From an uncultured Collinsella sp. (GTDB lineage Bacteria; Actinomycetota; Coriobacteriia; Coriobacteriales; Coriobacteriaceae), in contig CABRZY010000028.1 of assembly GCA_902475475.1 (NCBI GenBank), positions 1-14,634 of the forward strand: DNA of 14,634 bases, read 5' to 3'. How positions within the stretch are numbered: the first letter of the stretch is position 1; each line of letters begins with the position of its first letter. Both the position numbers and the translations under genes were made by a program. Of this stretch, positions 1 to 6,559 are shown piece by piece. The notes beneath the pieces were generated by a model that ran no database searches, had not been told where the DNA came from, and saw nothing but the letters and a program-made list of their open reading frames with translations.

Positions 1-9
1 CTCAAGTTT

Positions 10-137
10 ACAGGGGCCCGCGCGCGGCCTGTGAGATTTATCGCGAGTTCCGCACGAGCCGAAGAGCACTTAATGTGCTCTTCGTGCGAGCAGGACTGTA
101 GAGCAGGAAATCTCACAGGCCGCGCGCGGGCCCCTGT
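10..137. repeat. Long nested palindrome upstream of ptsH
   Basis: Bases 10-39 and 108-137 are perfect 30-bp inverted repeats, very GC-rich in the middle (gggcccgcgcgcggcc). Between them a second hairpin spans 51-88: cgcac and gaagagcac on the left pair with gtgctcttc and gtgcg on the right, around a ttaat loop and a 5-base bulge. No protein is convincingly encoded here. The inner part (46-63) is identical over 18 nt to the palindrome at 11577-11672, so this looks like one member of a dispersed palindromic family. It may also end transcription of a gene to the left, but no T-run follows the outer stem. Confidence 0.85.
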
Positions 138-236
138 GGGCGAGCAAGCGGACGACAAACACATCTGTCCAATAATTCGTCTGAAACATAATGAAAAACC
201 GTTTGATGTGAGTTAATATAAACAACGTCGTGAATC

Positions 237-289
237 TGACTCCTGTCACATGCATGACAGGGGTTAAACACAAAAAGGAGTCAATTATG
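237..289 (+). promoter_or_regulatory. ptsH leader: hairpin and possible RBS-masking pairing
   Basis: The ribosome binding site is aaggag (275-280), 6 nt before the ATG at 287. TGACTCCT at 237-244 is perfectly complementary to AGGAGTCA at 276-283, which contains that site. A separate hairpin, cctgtca (242-248) with tgacagg (255-261), shares bases 242-244 with the anti-RBS strand, so the full forms of the two stems compete. The 242-261 palindrome could instead be a DNA operator. The pairings are seen directly; a regulatory role is inference. A TAATAT sequence at 214-219 is the best -10-like candidate, without a good -35. Confidence 0.45.
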
Positions 290-550
290 GTTTCTGAGAA
301 GGCTACCCTCGTTAATCCTCAGGGTCTGCACATGCGTCCGGCTGGTCTGTTCGCCTCCACCATGGGCAAGTACGCCTGTGACGTGACGGTCGTCACCCCC
401 GAGAAGGAGGTCAACGGCAAGTCCCCGATGGCCCTCATGGCTGCTGGTATCCCCTGCGGTACCGAGGTCGAGGTCAAGTGCGACGGCGCTGACGAGGCCG
501 AGGCTCTGGCTGCTGCCATCGAGCTCATCAAGAGCGGTCTTGGCGAGTAG
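287..550 (+). CDS. ptsH: Phosphocarrier protein HPr
   Basis: HPr is the small cytoplasmic carrier of the sugar phosphotransferase system: it accepts phosphate from enzyme I and passes it to sugar-specific EIIA domains. The 87-residue length is typical. The active-site motif GLHMRPAG places the phosphorylated histidine at residue 15, exactly as in the family. GKSPMALMAAG places a serine at residue 46, the site that HPr kinase/phosphorylase modifies in Firmicutes; whether such a kinase exists here cannot be seen. The ATG at 287 was chosen over an in-frame ATG at 230 because it has a good ribosome binding site (aaggag, 6 nt away) and gives the canonical N-terminus and His15 numbering. Enzyme I follows after a terminator-like hairpin, so HPr may be made in excess over EI. 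Confidence 0.97.
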   Translation: MVSEKATLVNPQGLHMRPAGLFASTMGKYACDVTVVTPEKEVNGKSPMALMAAGIPCGTEVEVKCDGADEAEALAAAIELIKSGLGE

Positions 551-595
551 AACTCAAACGGGTCGCATGTTGAACAACTAAGTTCATATTTGGGG

Positions 596-631
596 GCGCA
601 GTGACCTGTTGTAAGGTAGCTGCGCTCTTTT
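596..631 (+). terminator. Terminator-like hairpin between ptsH and ptsI
   Basis: The stem gcgcag (596-601) pairs with ctgcgc (620-625), with an inner stem acct (604-607) and aggt (614-617) around the loop gttgta. It is followed directly by tctttt (626-631). This is the form of a rho-independent terminator or attenuator. Partial read-through would lower ptsI expression relative to ptsH. TTGTCA at 630-635 resembles a -35 element, but the matching -10 region is poor, so an independent ptsI promoter is only a possibility. Confidence 0.7.
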
Positions 632-677
632 GTCATGGATATGGCAAAACGCTTTATCACATGACACGGAGAGAGGA

Positions 678-2387
678 ATGGGAATGTATCAGGGAGTCAA
701 CGCTTCCGAGGGCATCGGTATCGGCACCGTCATGGTCGCCGTCGATCCCGACTTGACGTTTGAGCCGCACGAGGTTGCTGATTCGGCAGCAGAGAAGGAG
801 CGCTATCAGTCCGCTCTTTCGGTCTTCTGCGAGAAGACCCAGGCTCAGGCCGACCACATGAAGGAGACGGTGGGCGAGGCCGAGGCCGAGATCATGAGCG
901 GACACATTGTCCTGGCTCAGGACCCGGGCATGACTGACGCCATCAACGCCGCCATTGACGGCGGCACCTGCGCCGAGCAGGCGCTCATGGACACCTCGAC
1001 CATGTTCGAGAACATGTTCCTGTCCATGGACGACGAGATGTTCCGTCTGCGCGCGGCCGACATCGCCGACATCCGCACCGGTATTCTGGCCGAGCTGCTG
1101 GGCAAGGAGGTCGTCGACCTCTCCGTCCTGCCCGAGAACACCGTCGTTGTCGTGCACGACCTTACGCCGTCCATGACCGCCACGATCGATAAGGCCCACG
1201 TTGCCGGTATCGTCACCGAGACCGGTGGCCGCACGTCGCACTCCGCGATCATCGCGCGTGCCCTCGAGATCCCGGCCGTCCTTTCGGTCTCTAACAGCTG
1301 CACCGCGCTTCGCAACGGTATGACCGTTGTCGTCGACGGTGGCAAGGGTGTTGTCGAGGCCGATCCCGACGAGGAGACGCTTGCCGCCTATACCGCCAAG
1401 GCTGAGGCCTTTGCTGCCGAGAAGGCAGCCCTCGAGGCCTTCCGTGGCAAGCCGTCCGTGACTGCCGATGGCATCAAGAAGATCATCGCCTGCAACATCG
1501 GTAACCCCGATGACGTGCCCAACGCGCTCGATCACGACGCCGAGGCCATCGGTCTGTTCCGCTCCGAGTTCCTGTTCATGGACTCTGCCGAGCTTCCTTC
1601 CGAGGAGGAGCAGTTCAACGCCTACCGCAAGGTCGCCAGCGCGCTCAAGGGCGCTCCGGTCATCATCCGCACGCTCGATGTGGGTGGCGACAAGGAGATT
1701 CCGTATCTGCATATGGTCAAGGAAGACAACCCCTTCATGGGCTTCCGCGCCGTGCGTTACTGCCTGGCCAATCCCGACCAGTACAAGGTCCAGCTCCGCG
1801 CTCTGCTGCGCGCTAGCGCCTTCGGTGACGTCAAGATCATGATCCCGCTCGTCACCTGCGTCGAGGAGGTCTTGGCTGTCAAGGAACTCGTCGAGCAGTG
1901 CAAGGCCGAGCTTACCGAAGAGGGTCGCAAGTTCAACGAGAACATCGAGGTCGGCATCATGGTCGAGACGCCCGCCGCTTCGCTGCTCGCTGACCGTCTT
2001 GCCGAGGTTGCCGACTTCTTCTCCATCGGCACCAACGACCTGATCGGCTACACCATGTGCGCCGACCGTGGTAACGACACCATCTCCAACCTGTACCAGG
2101 TTTACTATCCCGCCGTGCTCCGCTCGCTCAAGAACATCATCGAGAGCGGCGTGAAGGCCGGCATCATAGTCGGTATGTGCGGCGAGGCCGCTGCCGATCC
2201 GCTGCTCGAGCCGCTGCTGATCAGCTGGGGCCTGGAGGAGTTCTCGATGAGCGCTCCGTCGATCCTGCGCGCCCGCAAGACCATCAGCCAGTGGACCAAG
2301 GCCGAGTGCGACGAGCTCGCCGAGAAGGCACTCGCCTGCAACACCGCCGCCGAGGTCAAGGCACTGCTCGAGTCCGCAGCTCGCTAA
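678..2387 (+). CDS. ptsI: PEP-protein phosphotransferase (PTS enzyme I)
   Basis: Enzyme I transfers phosphate from phosphoenolpyruvate to HPr, the first step of PTS sugar uptake in the cytoplasm. The 569 residues match the family length. Domains in order: the N-terminal HPr-binding region (about 1-150), the swivelling phosphohistidine domain with GGRTSHSAI (active His188), and the C-terminal PEP-binding barrel with GLFRSEFLF (Arg295), LDVGGDKE, FFSIGTNDL and GMCGEAA (Cys501, the usual acid/base cysteine). All catalytic landmarks are intact. Starts at 678 and 684 are both possible: each has a purine-rich site at a suitable distance, and the Met at 684 (MYQGVNASEGIG) aligns well with other EI N-termini. 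An in-frame ATG at 630 overlaps the terminator T-run and is unlikely. The gene lies downstream of ptsH and upstream of two sugar-phosphate kinases. Confidence 0.97.
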   Translation: MGMYQGVNASEGIGIGTVMVAVDPDLTFEPHEVADSAAEKERYQSALSVFCEKTQAQADHMKETVGEAEAEIMSGHIVLAQDPGMTDAINAAIDGGTCAEQALMDTSTMFENMFLSMDDEMFRLRAADIADIRTGILAELLGKEVVDLSVLPENTVVVVHDLTPSMTATIDKAHVAGIVTETGGRTSHSAIIARALEIPAVLSVSNSCTALRNGMTVVVDGGKGVVEADPDEETLAAYTAKAEAFAAEKAALEAFRGKPSVTADGIKKIIACNIGNPDDVPNALDHDAEAIGLFRSEFLFMDSAELPSEEEQFNAYRKVASALKGAPVIIRTLDVGGDKEIPYLHMVKEDNPFMGFRAVRYCLANPDQYKVQLRALLRASAFGDVKIMIPLVTCVEEVLAVKELVEQCKAELTEEGRKFNENIEVGIMVETPAASLLADRLAEVADFFSIGTNDLIGYTMCADRGNDTISNLYQVYYPAVLRSLKNIIESGVKAGIIVGMCGEAAADPLLEPLLISWGLEEFSMSAPSILRARKTISQWTKAECDELAEKALACNTAAEVKALLESAAR

Positions 2388-2404
2388 TTTGGTATCAGAG
2401 GTAA

Positions 2405-2437
2405 CCGCGTGGTTGGAATGGGCCGGCCACGCGGCCC
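2405..2437 (+). repeat. Two competing small hairpins, ptsI-kinase gap
   Basis: ccgcgtgg (2405-2412) pairs with ccacgcgg (2427-2434), while gggccg (2420-2425) pairs with cggccc (2432-2437). The stems share bases, so only one can form at a time. No T-run follows, so this is not a normal intrinsic terminator. It could be an RNA-stability or processing element between ptsI and the kinase gene, or have no function. Confidence 0.4.
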
Positions 2438-2461
2438 TCACATATACAGGGGGTACTGTAA

Positions 2462-3394
2462 ATGTTCTACACGCTAACCGCTAACCCGGCTGTCGACATG
2501 ACGGTTTCGAGCTCTCCGCTCGAGCCCGACGAGAACGTCCGCACCGGCTCGGCCAGCTACACGGCTAACGGCAAGGGCCTCGACGTGTCCTTCGCCTTTA
2601 AGAAGATGGGCGTCGACACCGTCGCGCTCGGCTTCTTCGCCGGCTTCACGGGCAAGTTCATCGTCGAGGAGGTCATGAACCTGGGTTGCCTCTGCCGCCC
2701 GGTCTGGACCGACGGTATCACGCGCATTAACACCTACGTCAACGATGGCCAGCACGAGTACGGCATCCTGAACCCGGGTGCTCCGATCACGCCGCAGCAC
2801 CAGGAGGAGCTCTACAACATCCTGGACACCGCGGGCGATCTCGAGTGCCTGATCGTTTCCGGCTCCGTGCCTCCCAAAGCTACGCCCGACTTCCTGGCTA
2901 AGGTCATGGAGCACGCTCAGGCTCGTGGCGCCGATGTCGTCTTGGACCTGTCCTCCGACAAGCTCAAGGAGCTCGCTCACAAGAAGCCGCTGCTCATCAA
3001 GCCGAATCATCACGAGATGAAGGCCATCTTCGGCGTGCCGGTCGACACCGACGACGAGGTCCGCGTTGCCATGAAGATGGCTCACGACGCTGGCGTTCAG
3101 AACGTGCTGCTCACCCGCGGTAGCCGCGGCGACGCTTACTTCTCCAACGGCGAGGACATCTGGTACGCCAAGCGTGAGTTCAACATCAAGCTGGTTTCTT
3201 CCGTCTGCGCCGGCGACTGCACCCTCGCTGCGTTCCTGCACAAGTGGTACAGGGATCGCGACAACGTCGAGGAGGCCATGAAGCTCGCTATGGCCACCGG
3301 CGCCAACGTTGCCGAGTCCGTCGGCATCGGCGACTTCGGTCACGTCGACGAGTACAGCAAGCGCGTTGCTGTCCGCAAGCTCGATCGTCAGTAA
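2462..3394 (+). CDS. PfkB-family hexose-phosphate kinase (1-phosphofructokinase/tagatose-6-phosphate kinase type), copy 1
   Basis: The protein should phosphorylate a sugar phosphate such as fructose-1-phosphate or tagatose-6-phosphate with ATP in the cytoplasm, feeding glycolysis. It has 310 residues, normal for FruK/LacC relatives. The N-terminus YTLTANPAVD, the sugar-binding loop NGKGLDVS (36-43) and the catalytic/anion-hole segment VCAGDC (248-253, base Asp252) identify the family. Two things are odd: the first Gly of the usual GAGD is Cys249, and the Asn of the first PfkB signature (G-K-G-x-N-V) is Asp41. Copy 2 next door shares the CAGD change but keeps the Asn. The start has a strong ribosome binding site, aggggg, 8 nt upstream. 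It follows ptsI by 74 nt without a clear terminator, so it is probably co-transcribed. The exact substrate is not determinable from sequence. Confidence 0.88.
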   Translation: MFYTLTANPAVDMTVSSSPLEPDENVRTGSASYTANGKGLDVSFAFKKMGVDTVALGFFAGFTGKFIVEEVMNLGCLCRPVWTDGITRINTYVNDGQHEYGILNPGAPITPQHQEELYNILDTAGDLECLIVSGSVPPKATPDFLAKVMEHAQARGADVVLDLSSDKLKELAHKKPLLIKPNHHEMKAIFGVPVDTDDEVRVAMKMAHDAGVQNVLLTRGSRGDAYFSNGEDIWYAKREFNIKLVSSVCAGDCTLAAFLHKWYRDRDNVEEAMKLAMATGANVAESVGIGDFGHVDEYSKRVAVRKLDRQ

Positions 3395-3422
3395 TCGAAA
3401 CGCGACATATTCGTGCGCATGT

Positions 3423-3453
3423 GGCGCCCCGGTTTCGGCTGGGGCGCCTTTTT
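3423..3453 (+). terminator. Intrinsic terminator after kinase copy 1
   Basis: A perfect 8-bp stem, ggcgcccc (3423-3430) with ggggcgcc (3441-3448), surrounds a 10-nt loop and is followed by ttttt (3449-3453). This is a strong rho-independent terminator and probably ends the pts-kinase transcript. Confidence 0.93.
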
Positions 3454-3542
3454 GTTCCGCCACGGGGGAGAGGTGTCCTGCCGTACTTCATCGCTTCCAC
3501 ACCGTTCACCGAGTTGTCCTAGCCTTTTGTCTATGCGTGGAA

Positions 3543-3548
3543 TATACT
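3543..3548 (+). promoter_or_regulatory. Candidate -10 element for kinase copy 2
   Basis: TATACT matches the bacterial -10 consensus at five of six positions and lies 35 nt before the ATG of the second kinase, after the preceding terminator. No convincing -35 element is found at the normal distance, so this is a weak call. Confidence 0.35.
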
Positions 3549-3582
3549 TTCATTAACACGTTGCTTCGTGAAAGGAACATTC

Positions 3583-4515
3583 ATGATTTACACGCTCACT
3601 GCAAATCCCGCCATTGATTACAACATCGCCTGCGACGGCCTTGACGCCAACACCGTCACGCGTACCCGCAATGCCGTCTACACGCCCAACGGCAAGGGCC
3701 TCAACGTCTCGTTTACGCTTGACCACTATGGTGTCGACACCACAATCCTGGGCTTTTTCGCCGGTTTCTCGGGCGAGTTTATCGTTAAGGGTGCCGAGGC
3801 CCTGGGCGTGCCCGTCAAGCCCGTGTGGACCGACGGCATTACGCGCGTCAACGTGTTCCTCAACGCCGGCCCCGACACCGAGTACAACATGGTCAACGCC
3901 GGTGCCGCCATCAACGAGGCCAATGAGCAGGAGATGTTTGAGCTTATCGATTCGCTCGATGACATGACCTGCCTGGTCATCAGCGGCTCGCTGCCTCCCA
4001 ACACTTCCGAGGGCTTCCTGGCCGAGGTCCTGCGCCGTGTCAAGGCCAAGGGGGCCGAGTTCGTCCTCGACATCTCGAGCCATCAGCTGGCAGAACTCAT
4101 TGCCATGGAACCGCTGCTGATCAAGCCCAATGACGACGAACTGCTCGACATCTTTGGCATCAAGGTGAGCGGTGGCGACGATGAGTCCGTCAAGGGCGCT
4201 ATGGCCGAGCTTCATGCCAAGGGCGCCAAGAACGTGCTGCTGACCCTTGGTGGCGCCGGTGCATACTTCTCCAACGGCGAGCATATCTGGTTTGCCAACC
4301 GCACCTTCGACGTCAAGCTGCTGTCGACGGTGTGCGCCGGCGATTCCTCGCTCGCTGCCTTCCTGTCCGTGTGGCACGACGCCCCCGAGCGCGTCGAGGA
4401 CGCCCTGCGCCTTTCGATGGCCACTGGCGCCAACGTGGTCGAGTGCCCGGGCCTGGGCGACTTTGCCAAGGTGGACGAATACAAGAAGAACATCGAAGTT
4501 CGTCAGGTCTGCTAG
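3583..4515 (+). CDS. PfkB-family hexose-phosphate kinase (1-phosphofructokinase/tagatose-6-phosphate kinase type), copy 2
   Basis: This is a tandem paralogue of the preceding kinase, also 310 residues and alignable along its whole length (for example FFAGF, VWTDGITR, PLLIKPN, YFSNGE, MATGANV). The sugar-binding loop is NGKGLNVS (36-43) with the canonical Asn41. The catalytic segment is VCAGDSS with base Asp254 and, as in copy 1, Cys in place of the first Gly of GAGD. The expected reaction is ATP-dependent phosphorylation of fructose-1-phosphate or a similar hexose phosphate. The ATG at 3583 has aaagga 6 nt upstream; an in-frame GTG at 3568 lies before that site and is rejected. The gene has its own transcription unit, bounded by terminators at 3423-3453 and 4538-4573. 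The better match to family signatures makes it the likelier orthodox enzyme of the pair. Confidence 0.9.
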   Translation: MIYTLTANPAIDYNIACDGLDANTVTRTRNAVYTPNGKGLNVSFTLDHYGVDTTILGFFAGFSGEFIVKGAEALGVPVKPVWTDGITRVNVFLNAGPDTEYNMVNAGAAINEANEQEMFELIDSLDDMTCLVISGSLPPNTSEGFLAEVLRRVKAKGAEFVLDISSHQLAELIAMEPLLIKPNDDELLDIFGIKVSGGDDESVKGAMAELHAKGAKNVLLTLGGAGAYFSNGEHIWFANRTFDVKLLSTVCAGDSSLAAFLSVWHDAPERVEDALRLSMATGANVVECPGLGDFAKVDEYKKNIEVRQVC

Positions 4516-4537
4516 CCGCACCGAAAAATCGTTGCAG

Positions 4538-4573
4538 AACACCCGCTTTGGATCTCCGAGGCGGGTGTTTTTT
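4538..4573 (+). terminator. Intrinsic terminator after kinase copy 2
   Basis: A perfect 9-bp stem, aacacccgc (4538-4546) with gcgggtgtt (4561-4569), has a 14-nt loop and runs into six T residues (4568-4573). It is a strong rho-independent terminator. Confidence 0.93.
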
Positions 4574-4710
4574 GTGCGCTGAACGTATGTGGCGTTTGCT
4601 GTCTCGTTTTATCGAATCGACGTCGCGATTGCGTGTGCGCGCTTTCTCGTTTCTTGTTAGACTTCTTGAGAACCATCGATTAACGCTCGCAAGTGCAGGA
4701 GGCCATAGGC

Positions 4711-6105
4711 ATGTGCAATGTTTCTCTCAACGGTACGCAACCGTCTGATGCCTCCCTGCGCGTCCTGCGCACGCTTGAGGCGGCTGGTCTTGAGGCTTGG
4801 TACGTGGGCGGTTGGGTGCGTGACGCCCTGATGGGGTGCCCCAGCCACGATGTTGATATGTGCTGTAGCGGCCTGTGGCAGGATTCCAAAACGGCGCTCG
4901 AGGCCGCTGGTATCGCGGTCGTGGAGTCGGGCATTAAATTTGGCGGAATCACGGCTATTTCCGATGGCGAGCGTATCGAGGTCACCACGTACCGTCTGGA
5001 TGGCTTCTATACCGATGGGCGCCATCCTCAGAGTGTCGAGCGTGCCGCCTCGCTCGAGGACGATTTGGCGCGCCGCGACTTTACTGTCAACGCCATGGCC
5101 TGGCATCCCGAACGCGGGCTTGTCGACCGCTACGACGGCCAGGGTGATCTGGAGCGCAAGCTGATTCGCGCTGTCGGTGATCCCAAGCGTCGCTTTAACG
5201 AGGACGCCCTGCGCATGCTGCGTGCGGTGCGCTTTGCCTGCCGTCTGGACTTTATGATTGAGCCCGAGACTAAGCGTGCGCTTGCCGAGTGCGCGCCGCT
5301 GCTCGATGCCGTGGCGCGCGAGCGTGTGGGTATTGAGCTCGAGGGCATTCTTTCGACCGGTCATGGGGGAGACGCGATGCTTCGCTATCCCGAGCTCATC
5401 TGTGCCGCTGTGCCCGAGTTGGCAGCGGGTCGCGGGTTTGATCAGCGAAGTGTCTACCATGCGTTTAACGTCTACGAGCATATCGCCCGTGTGCTGACAG
5501 TGGCAGGGGAGCTGGCGCTGTGCGACGGCGTCGCGCCATCGTCGAGCCTTATGTGGGCGGCGTTTTTGCACGATGTCTCCAAGCCCGAGTGCTTTACGGT
5601 CGATCACGCCGGCAGCGGACACTTCTACGGTCATCCCGAGCTCGGCGCCAAGAAAGCGCGCGTCATTATGGATCGCCTGGCTCTCTCGCACGACCTGGTG
5701 CGCGACGTGTGCCTGCTCATCAAATTTCACGACAAGCCGCTGCGCCCCGAGCGCTCCTGTCTGCTCAATATGATGCGCGCGCTTTCGGGTGAGGGCGTCG
5801 ACACGGCCCGCCTGATTGACGAGCTCATGGACCTTAAGCGCGCCGACACACTTGGCAAGGCCCCGTCGTGCTTCTATTACGTTGAGACGATTGAGGAGAT
5901 GCGCGCGATGGCGCACGAGCTGCTGAGGGCGGGGGAGCCCTATACGCTCAATATGCTCGCCATCAACGGCGGCGACCTGATCCGTGCTGGAGTCAAGCCC
6001 GGGCCGGAACTGGGTCAGCTTCTCAACTCCGCCCTCGACGCCGTGATCGAAGACAACATTCCCAACGAGCGCGAAGCTCTTTTGGTCCATCTCAACCTGA
6101 ATTAG
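4711..6105 (+). CDS. cca: CCA-adding tRNA nucleotidyltransferase with HD domain
   Basis: This class II nucleotidyltransferase adds or repairs the 3' CCA end of tRNAs in the cytoplasm. The 464 residues carry the head motif VGGWVRD (32-38) and the metal-binding pair HDVDM (Asp47, Asp49). Next come RRDFTVNAMAW (121-131), the DPKRRFNEDALRMLRAVRF signature of the RNA-binding neck, and an HD-type region with His257, FLHDVSK (His287-Asp288) and KFHD (340-341). The start at 4711 has a textbook aggagg site 8 nt upstream; an in-frame GTG at 4693 lies before that site and was rejected. The gene sits just upstream of two tRNA-Glu genes that already encode CCA, so its role here would be repair or processing of other tRNAs. 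A poly(A) polymerase activity is possible for this superfamily, but CCA addition is the better call. Confidence 0.94.
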   Translation: MCNVSLNGTQPSDASLRVLRTLEAAGLEAWYVGGWVRDALMGCPSHDVDMCCSGLWQDSKTALEAAGIAVVESGIKFGGITAISDGERIEVTTYRLDGFYTDGRHPQSVERAASLEDDLARRDFTVNAMAWHPERGLVDRYDGQGDLERKLIRAVGDPKRRFNEDALRMLRAVRFACRLDFMIEPETKRALAECAPLLDAVARERVGIELEGILSTGHGGDAMLRYPELICAAVPELAAGRGFDQRSVYHAFNVYEHIARVLTVAGELALCDGVAPSSSLMWAAFLHDVSKPECFTVDHAGSGHFYGHPELGAKKARVIMDRLALSHDLVRDVCLLIKFHDKPLRPERSCLLNMMRALSGEGVDTARLIDELMDLKRADTLGKAPSCFYYVETIEEMRAMAHELLRAGEPYTLNMLAINGGDLIRAGVKPGPELGQLLNSALDAVIEDNIPNEREALLVHLNLN

Positions 6106-6135
6106 CTACCTATTTGACCTGCGTGTTCCATAACC

Positions 6136-6154
6136 TGCCGACATTTTTTCGGCA
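6136..6154 (+). terminator. Weak hairpin after cca
   Basis: tgccga (6136-6141) pairs with tcggca (6149-6154) around a T-rich loop. The stem is short and followed only by atttgg, so termination of cca here is possible but poorly supported. Confidence 0.3.
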
Positions 6155-6169
6155 ATTTGGAATTTCTTC

Positions 6170-6201
6170 TTGCGCTGACGTTTTTTGTCCCGTAATATAT
6201 T
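6170..6201 (+). promoter_or_regulatory. Candidate promoter for the tRNA-Glu pair
   Basis: TTGCGC (6170-6175) is followed after 17 nt by TAATAT (6193-6198), which overlaps TATATT (6196-6201, five of six matches to the -10 consensus). The region ends about 30 nt before the first tRNA, a normal distance for a short leader. Confidence 0.45.
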
Positions 6202-6232
6202 TCCTCGCAGCACGGCAGTGCAGATGTCATGT

Positions 6233-6309
6233 GGCCCGTTCGTCTAGCGGTTTAGGACGCCGCCCTCTCAAGGCGGAGATCACCAGTTCGAATCTGGTAC
6301 GGGCTACCA
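6233..6309 (+). tRNA. tRNA-Glu (anticodon CTC), copy 1
   Basis: A full cloverleaf can be drawn. The acceptor strands are ggcccgt (6233-6239) and acgggct (6299-6305), with a G-U first pair. The D stem is gtc with gac, and the anticodon stem is ccgcc with ggcgg around the loop ctctcaa (anticodon CTC). The T stem is accag with ctggt around ttcgaat. The 3' CCA (6307-6309) is encoded. The tRNA decodes GAG. Confidence 0.96.
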
Positions 6310-6331
6310 CTTCTTTTCTGCTGAGGCTTAT

Positions 6332-6408
6332 GGCCCGTTCGTCTAGCGGTTTAGGACGCCGCCCTCTCAAGGCGGAGATCACCAGTTCGAATCTGGTACG
6401 GGCTACCA
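6332..6408 (+). tRNA. tRNA-Glu (anticodon CTC), copy 2
   Basis: Identical over all 77 nt to the copy at 6233-6309, separated from it by 22 nt, with CCA encoded at 6406-6408. The two are almost certainly one transcript, ended by the terminator at 6419-6451. Confidence 0.96.
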
Positions 6409-6418
6409 CGCATTTGAT

Positions 6419-6451
6419 ACCCGGGCTTCCCATGGAAGGCCGGGTTTTTTT
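6419..6451 (+). terminator. Intrinsic terminator after the tRNA-Glu pair
   Basis: The outer stem acccgg (6419-6424) pairs with ccgggt (6440-6445), and the inner stem cttcc (6426-6430) with ggaag (6434-6438) around a 3-nt loop. It runs into seven T residues (6445-6451). Confidence 0.92.
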
Positions 6452-6520
6452 ATTTTCAAACAACCGTCTGCAATTCCCGTTTGAACCAGAGCTTTGCGTT
6501 CTGTCTATGGTCCTTGCGGG

Positions 6521-6526
6521 TACAAT
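6521..6526 (+). promoter_or_regulatory. Candidate -10 element for the flippase-like gene
   Basis: TACAAT matches five of six -10 consensus bases and lies 33 nt before the ATG at 6560, downstream of the tRNA terminator. No good -35 element is seen at 16-18 nt spacing. Confidence 0.35.
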
Positions 6527-6559
6527 ATCCAAGATATTTTGACTGTTAGAAGGAGTCTC

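Noticed and set aside
191..208. cre-like (CcpA) site upstream of ptsH
   Set aside because: The sequence around tgaaaaaccgtttga is only loosely palindromic and the central CG is displaced from the cre consensus.
31..273. Short open frames across the left-end palindrome
   Set aside because: They run through the inverted repeat, lack good ribosome binding sites and have no recognisable motifs.
657..2441. Very long open frame antisense to ptsI (594 codons)
   Set aside because: Composition is that of a GC-rich shadow frame and the plus strand holds a fully conserved enzyme I. Similar antisense frames opposite both kinases (2474-3463, 3553-4542) and cca (4657-6090) are rejected for the same reason.
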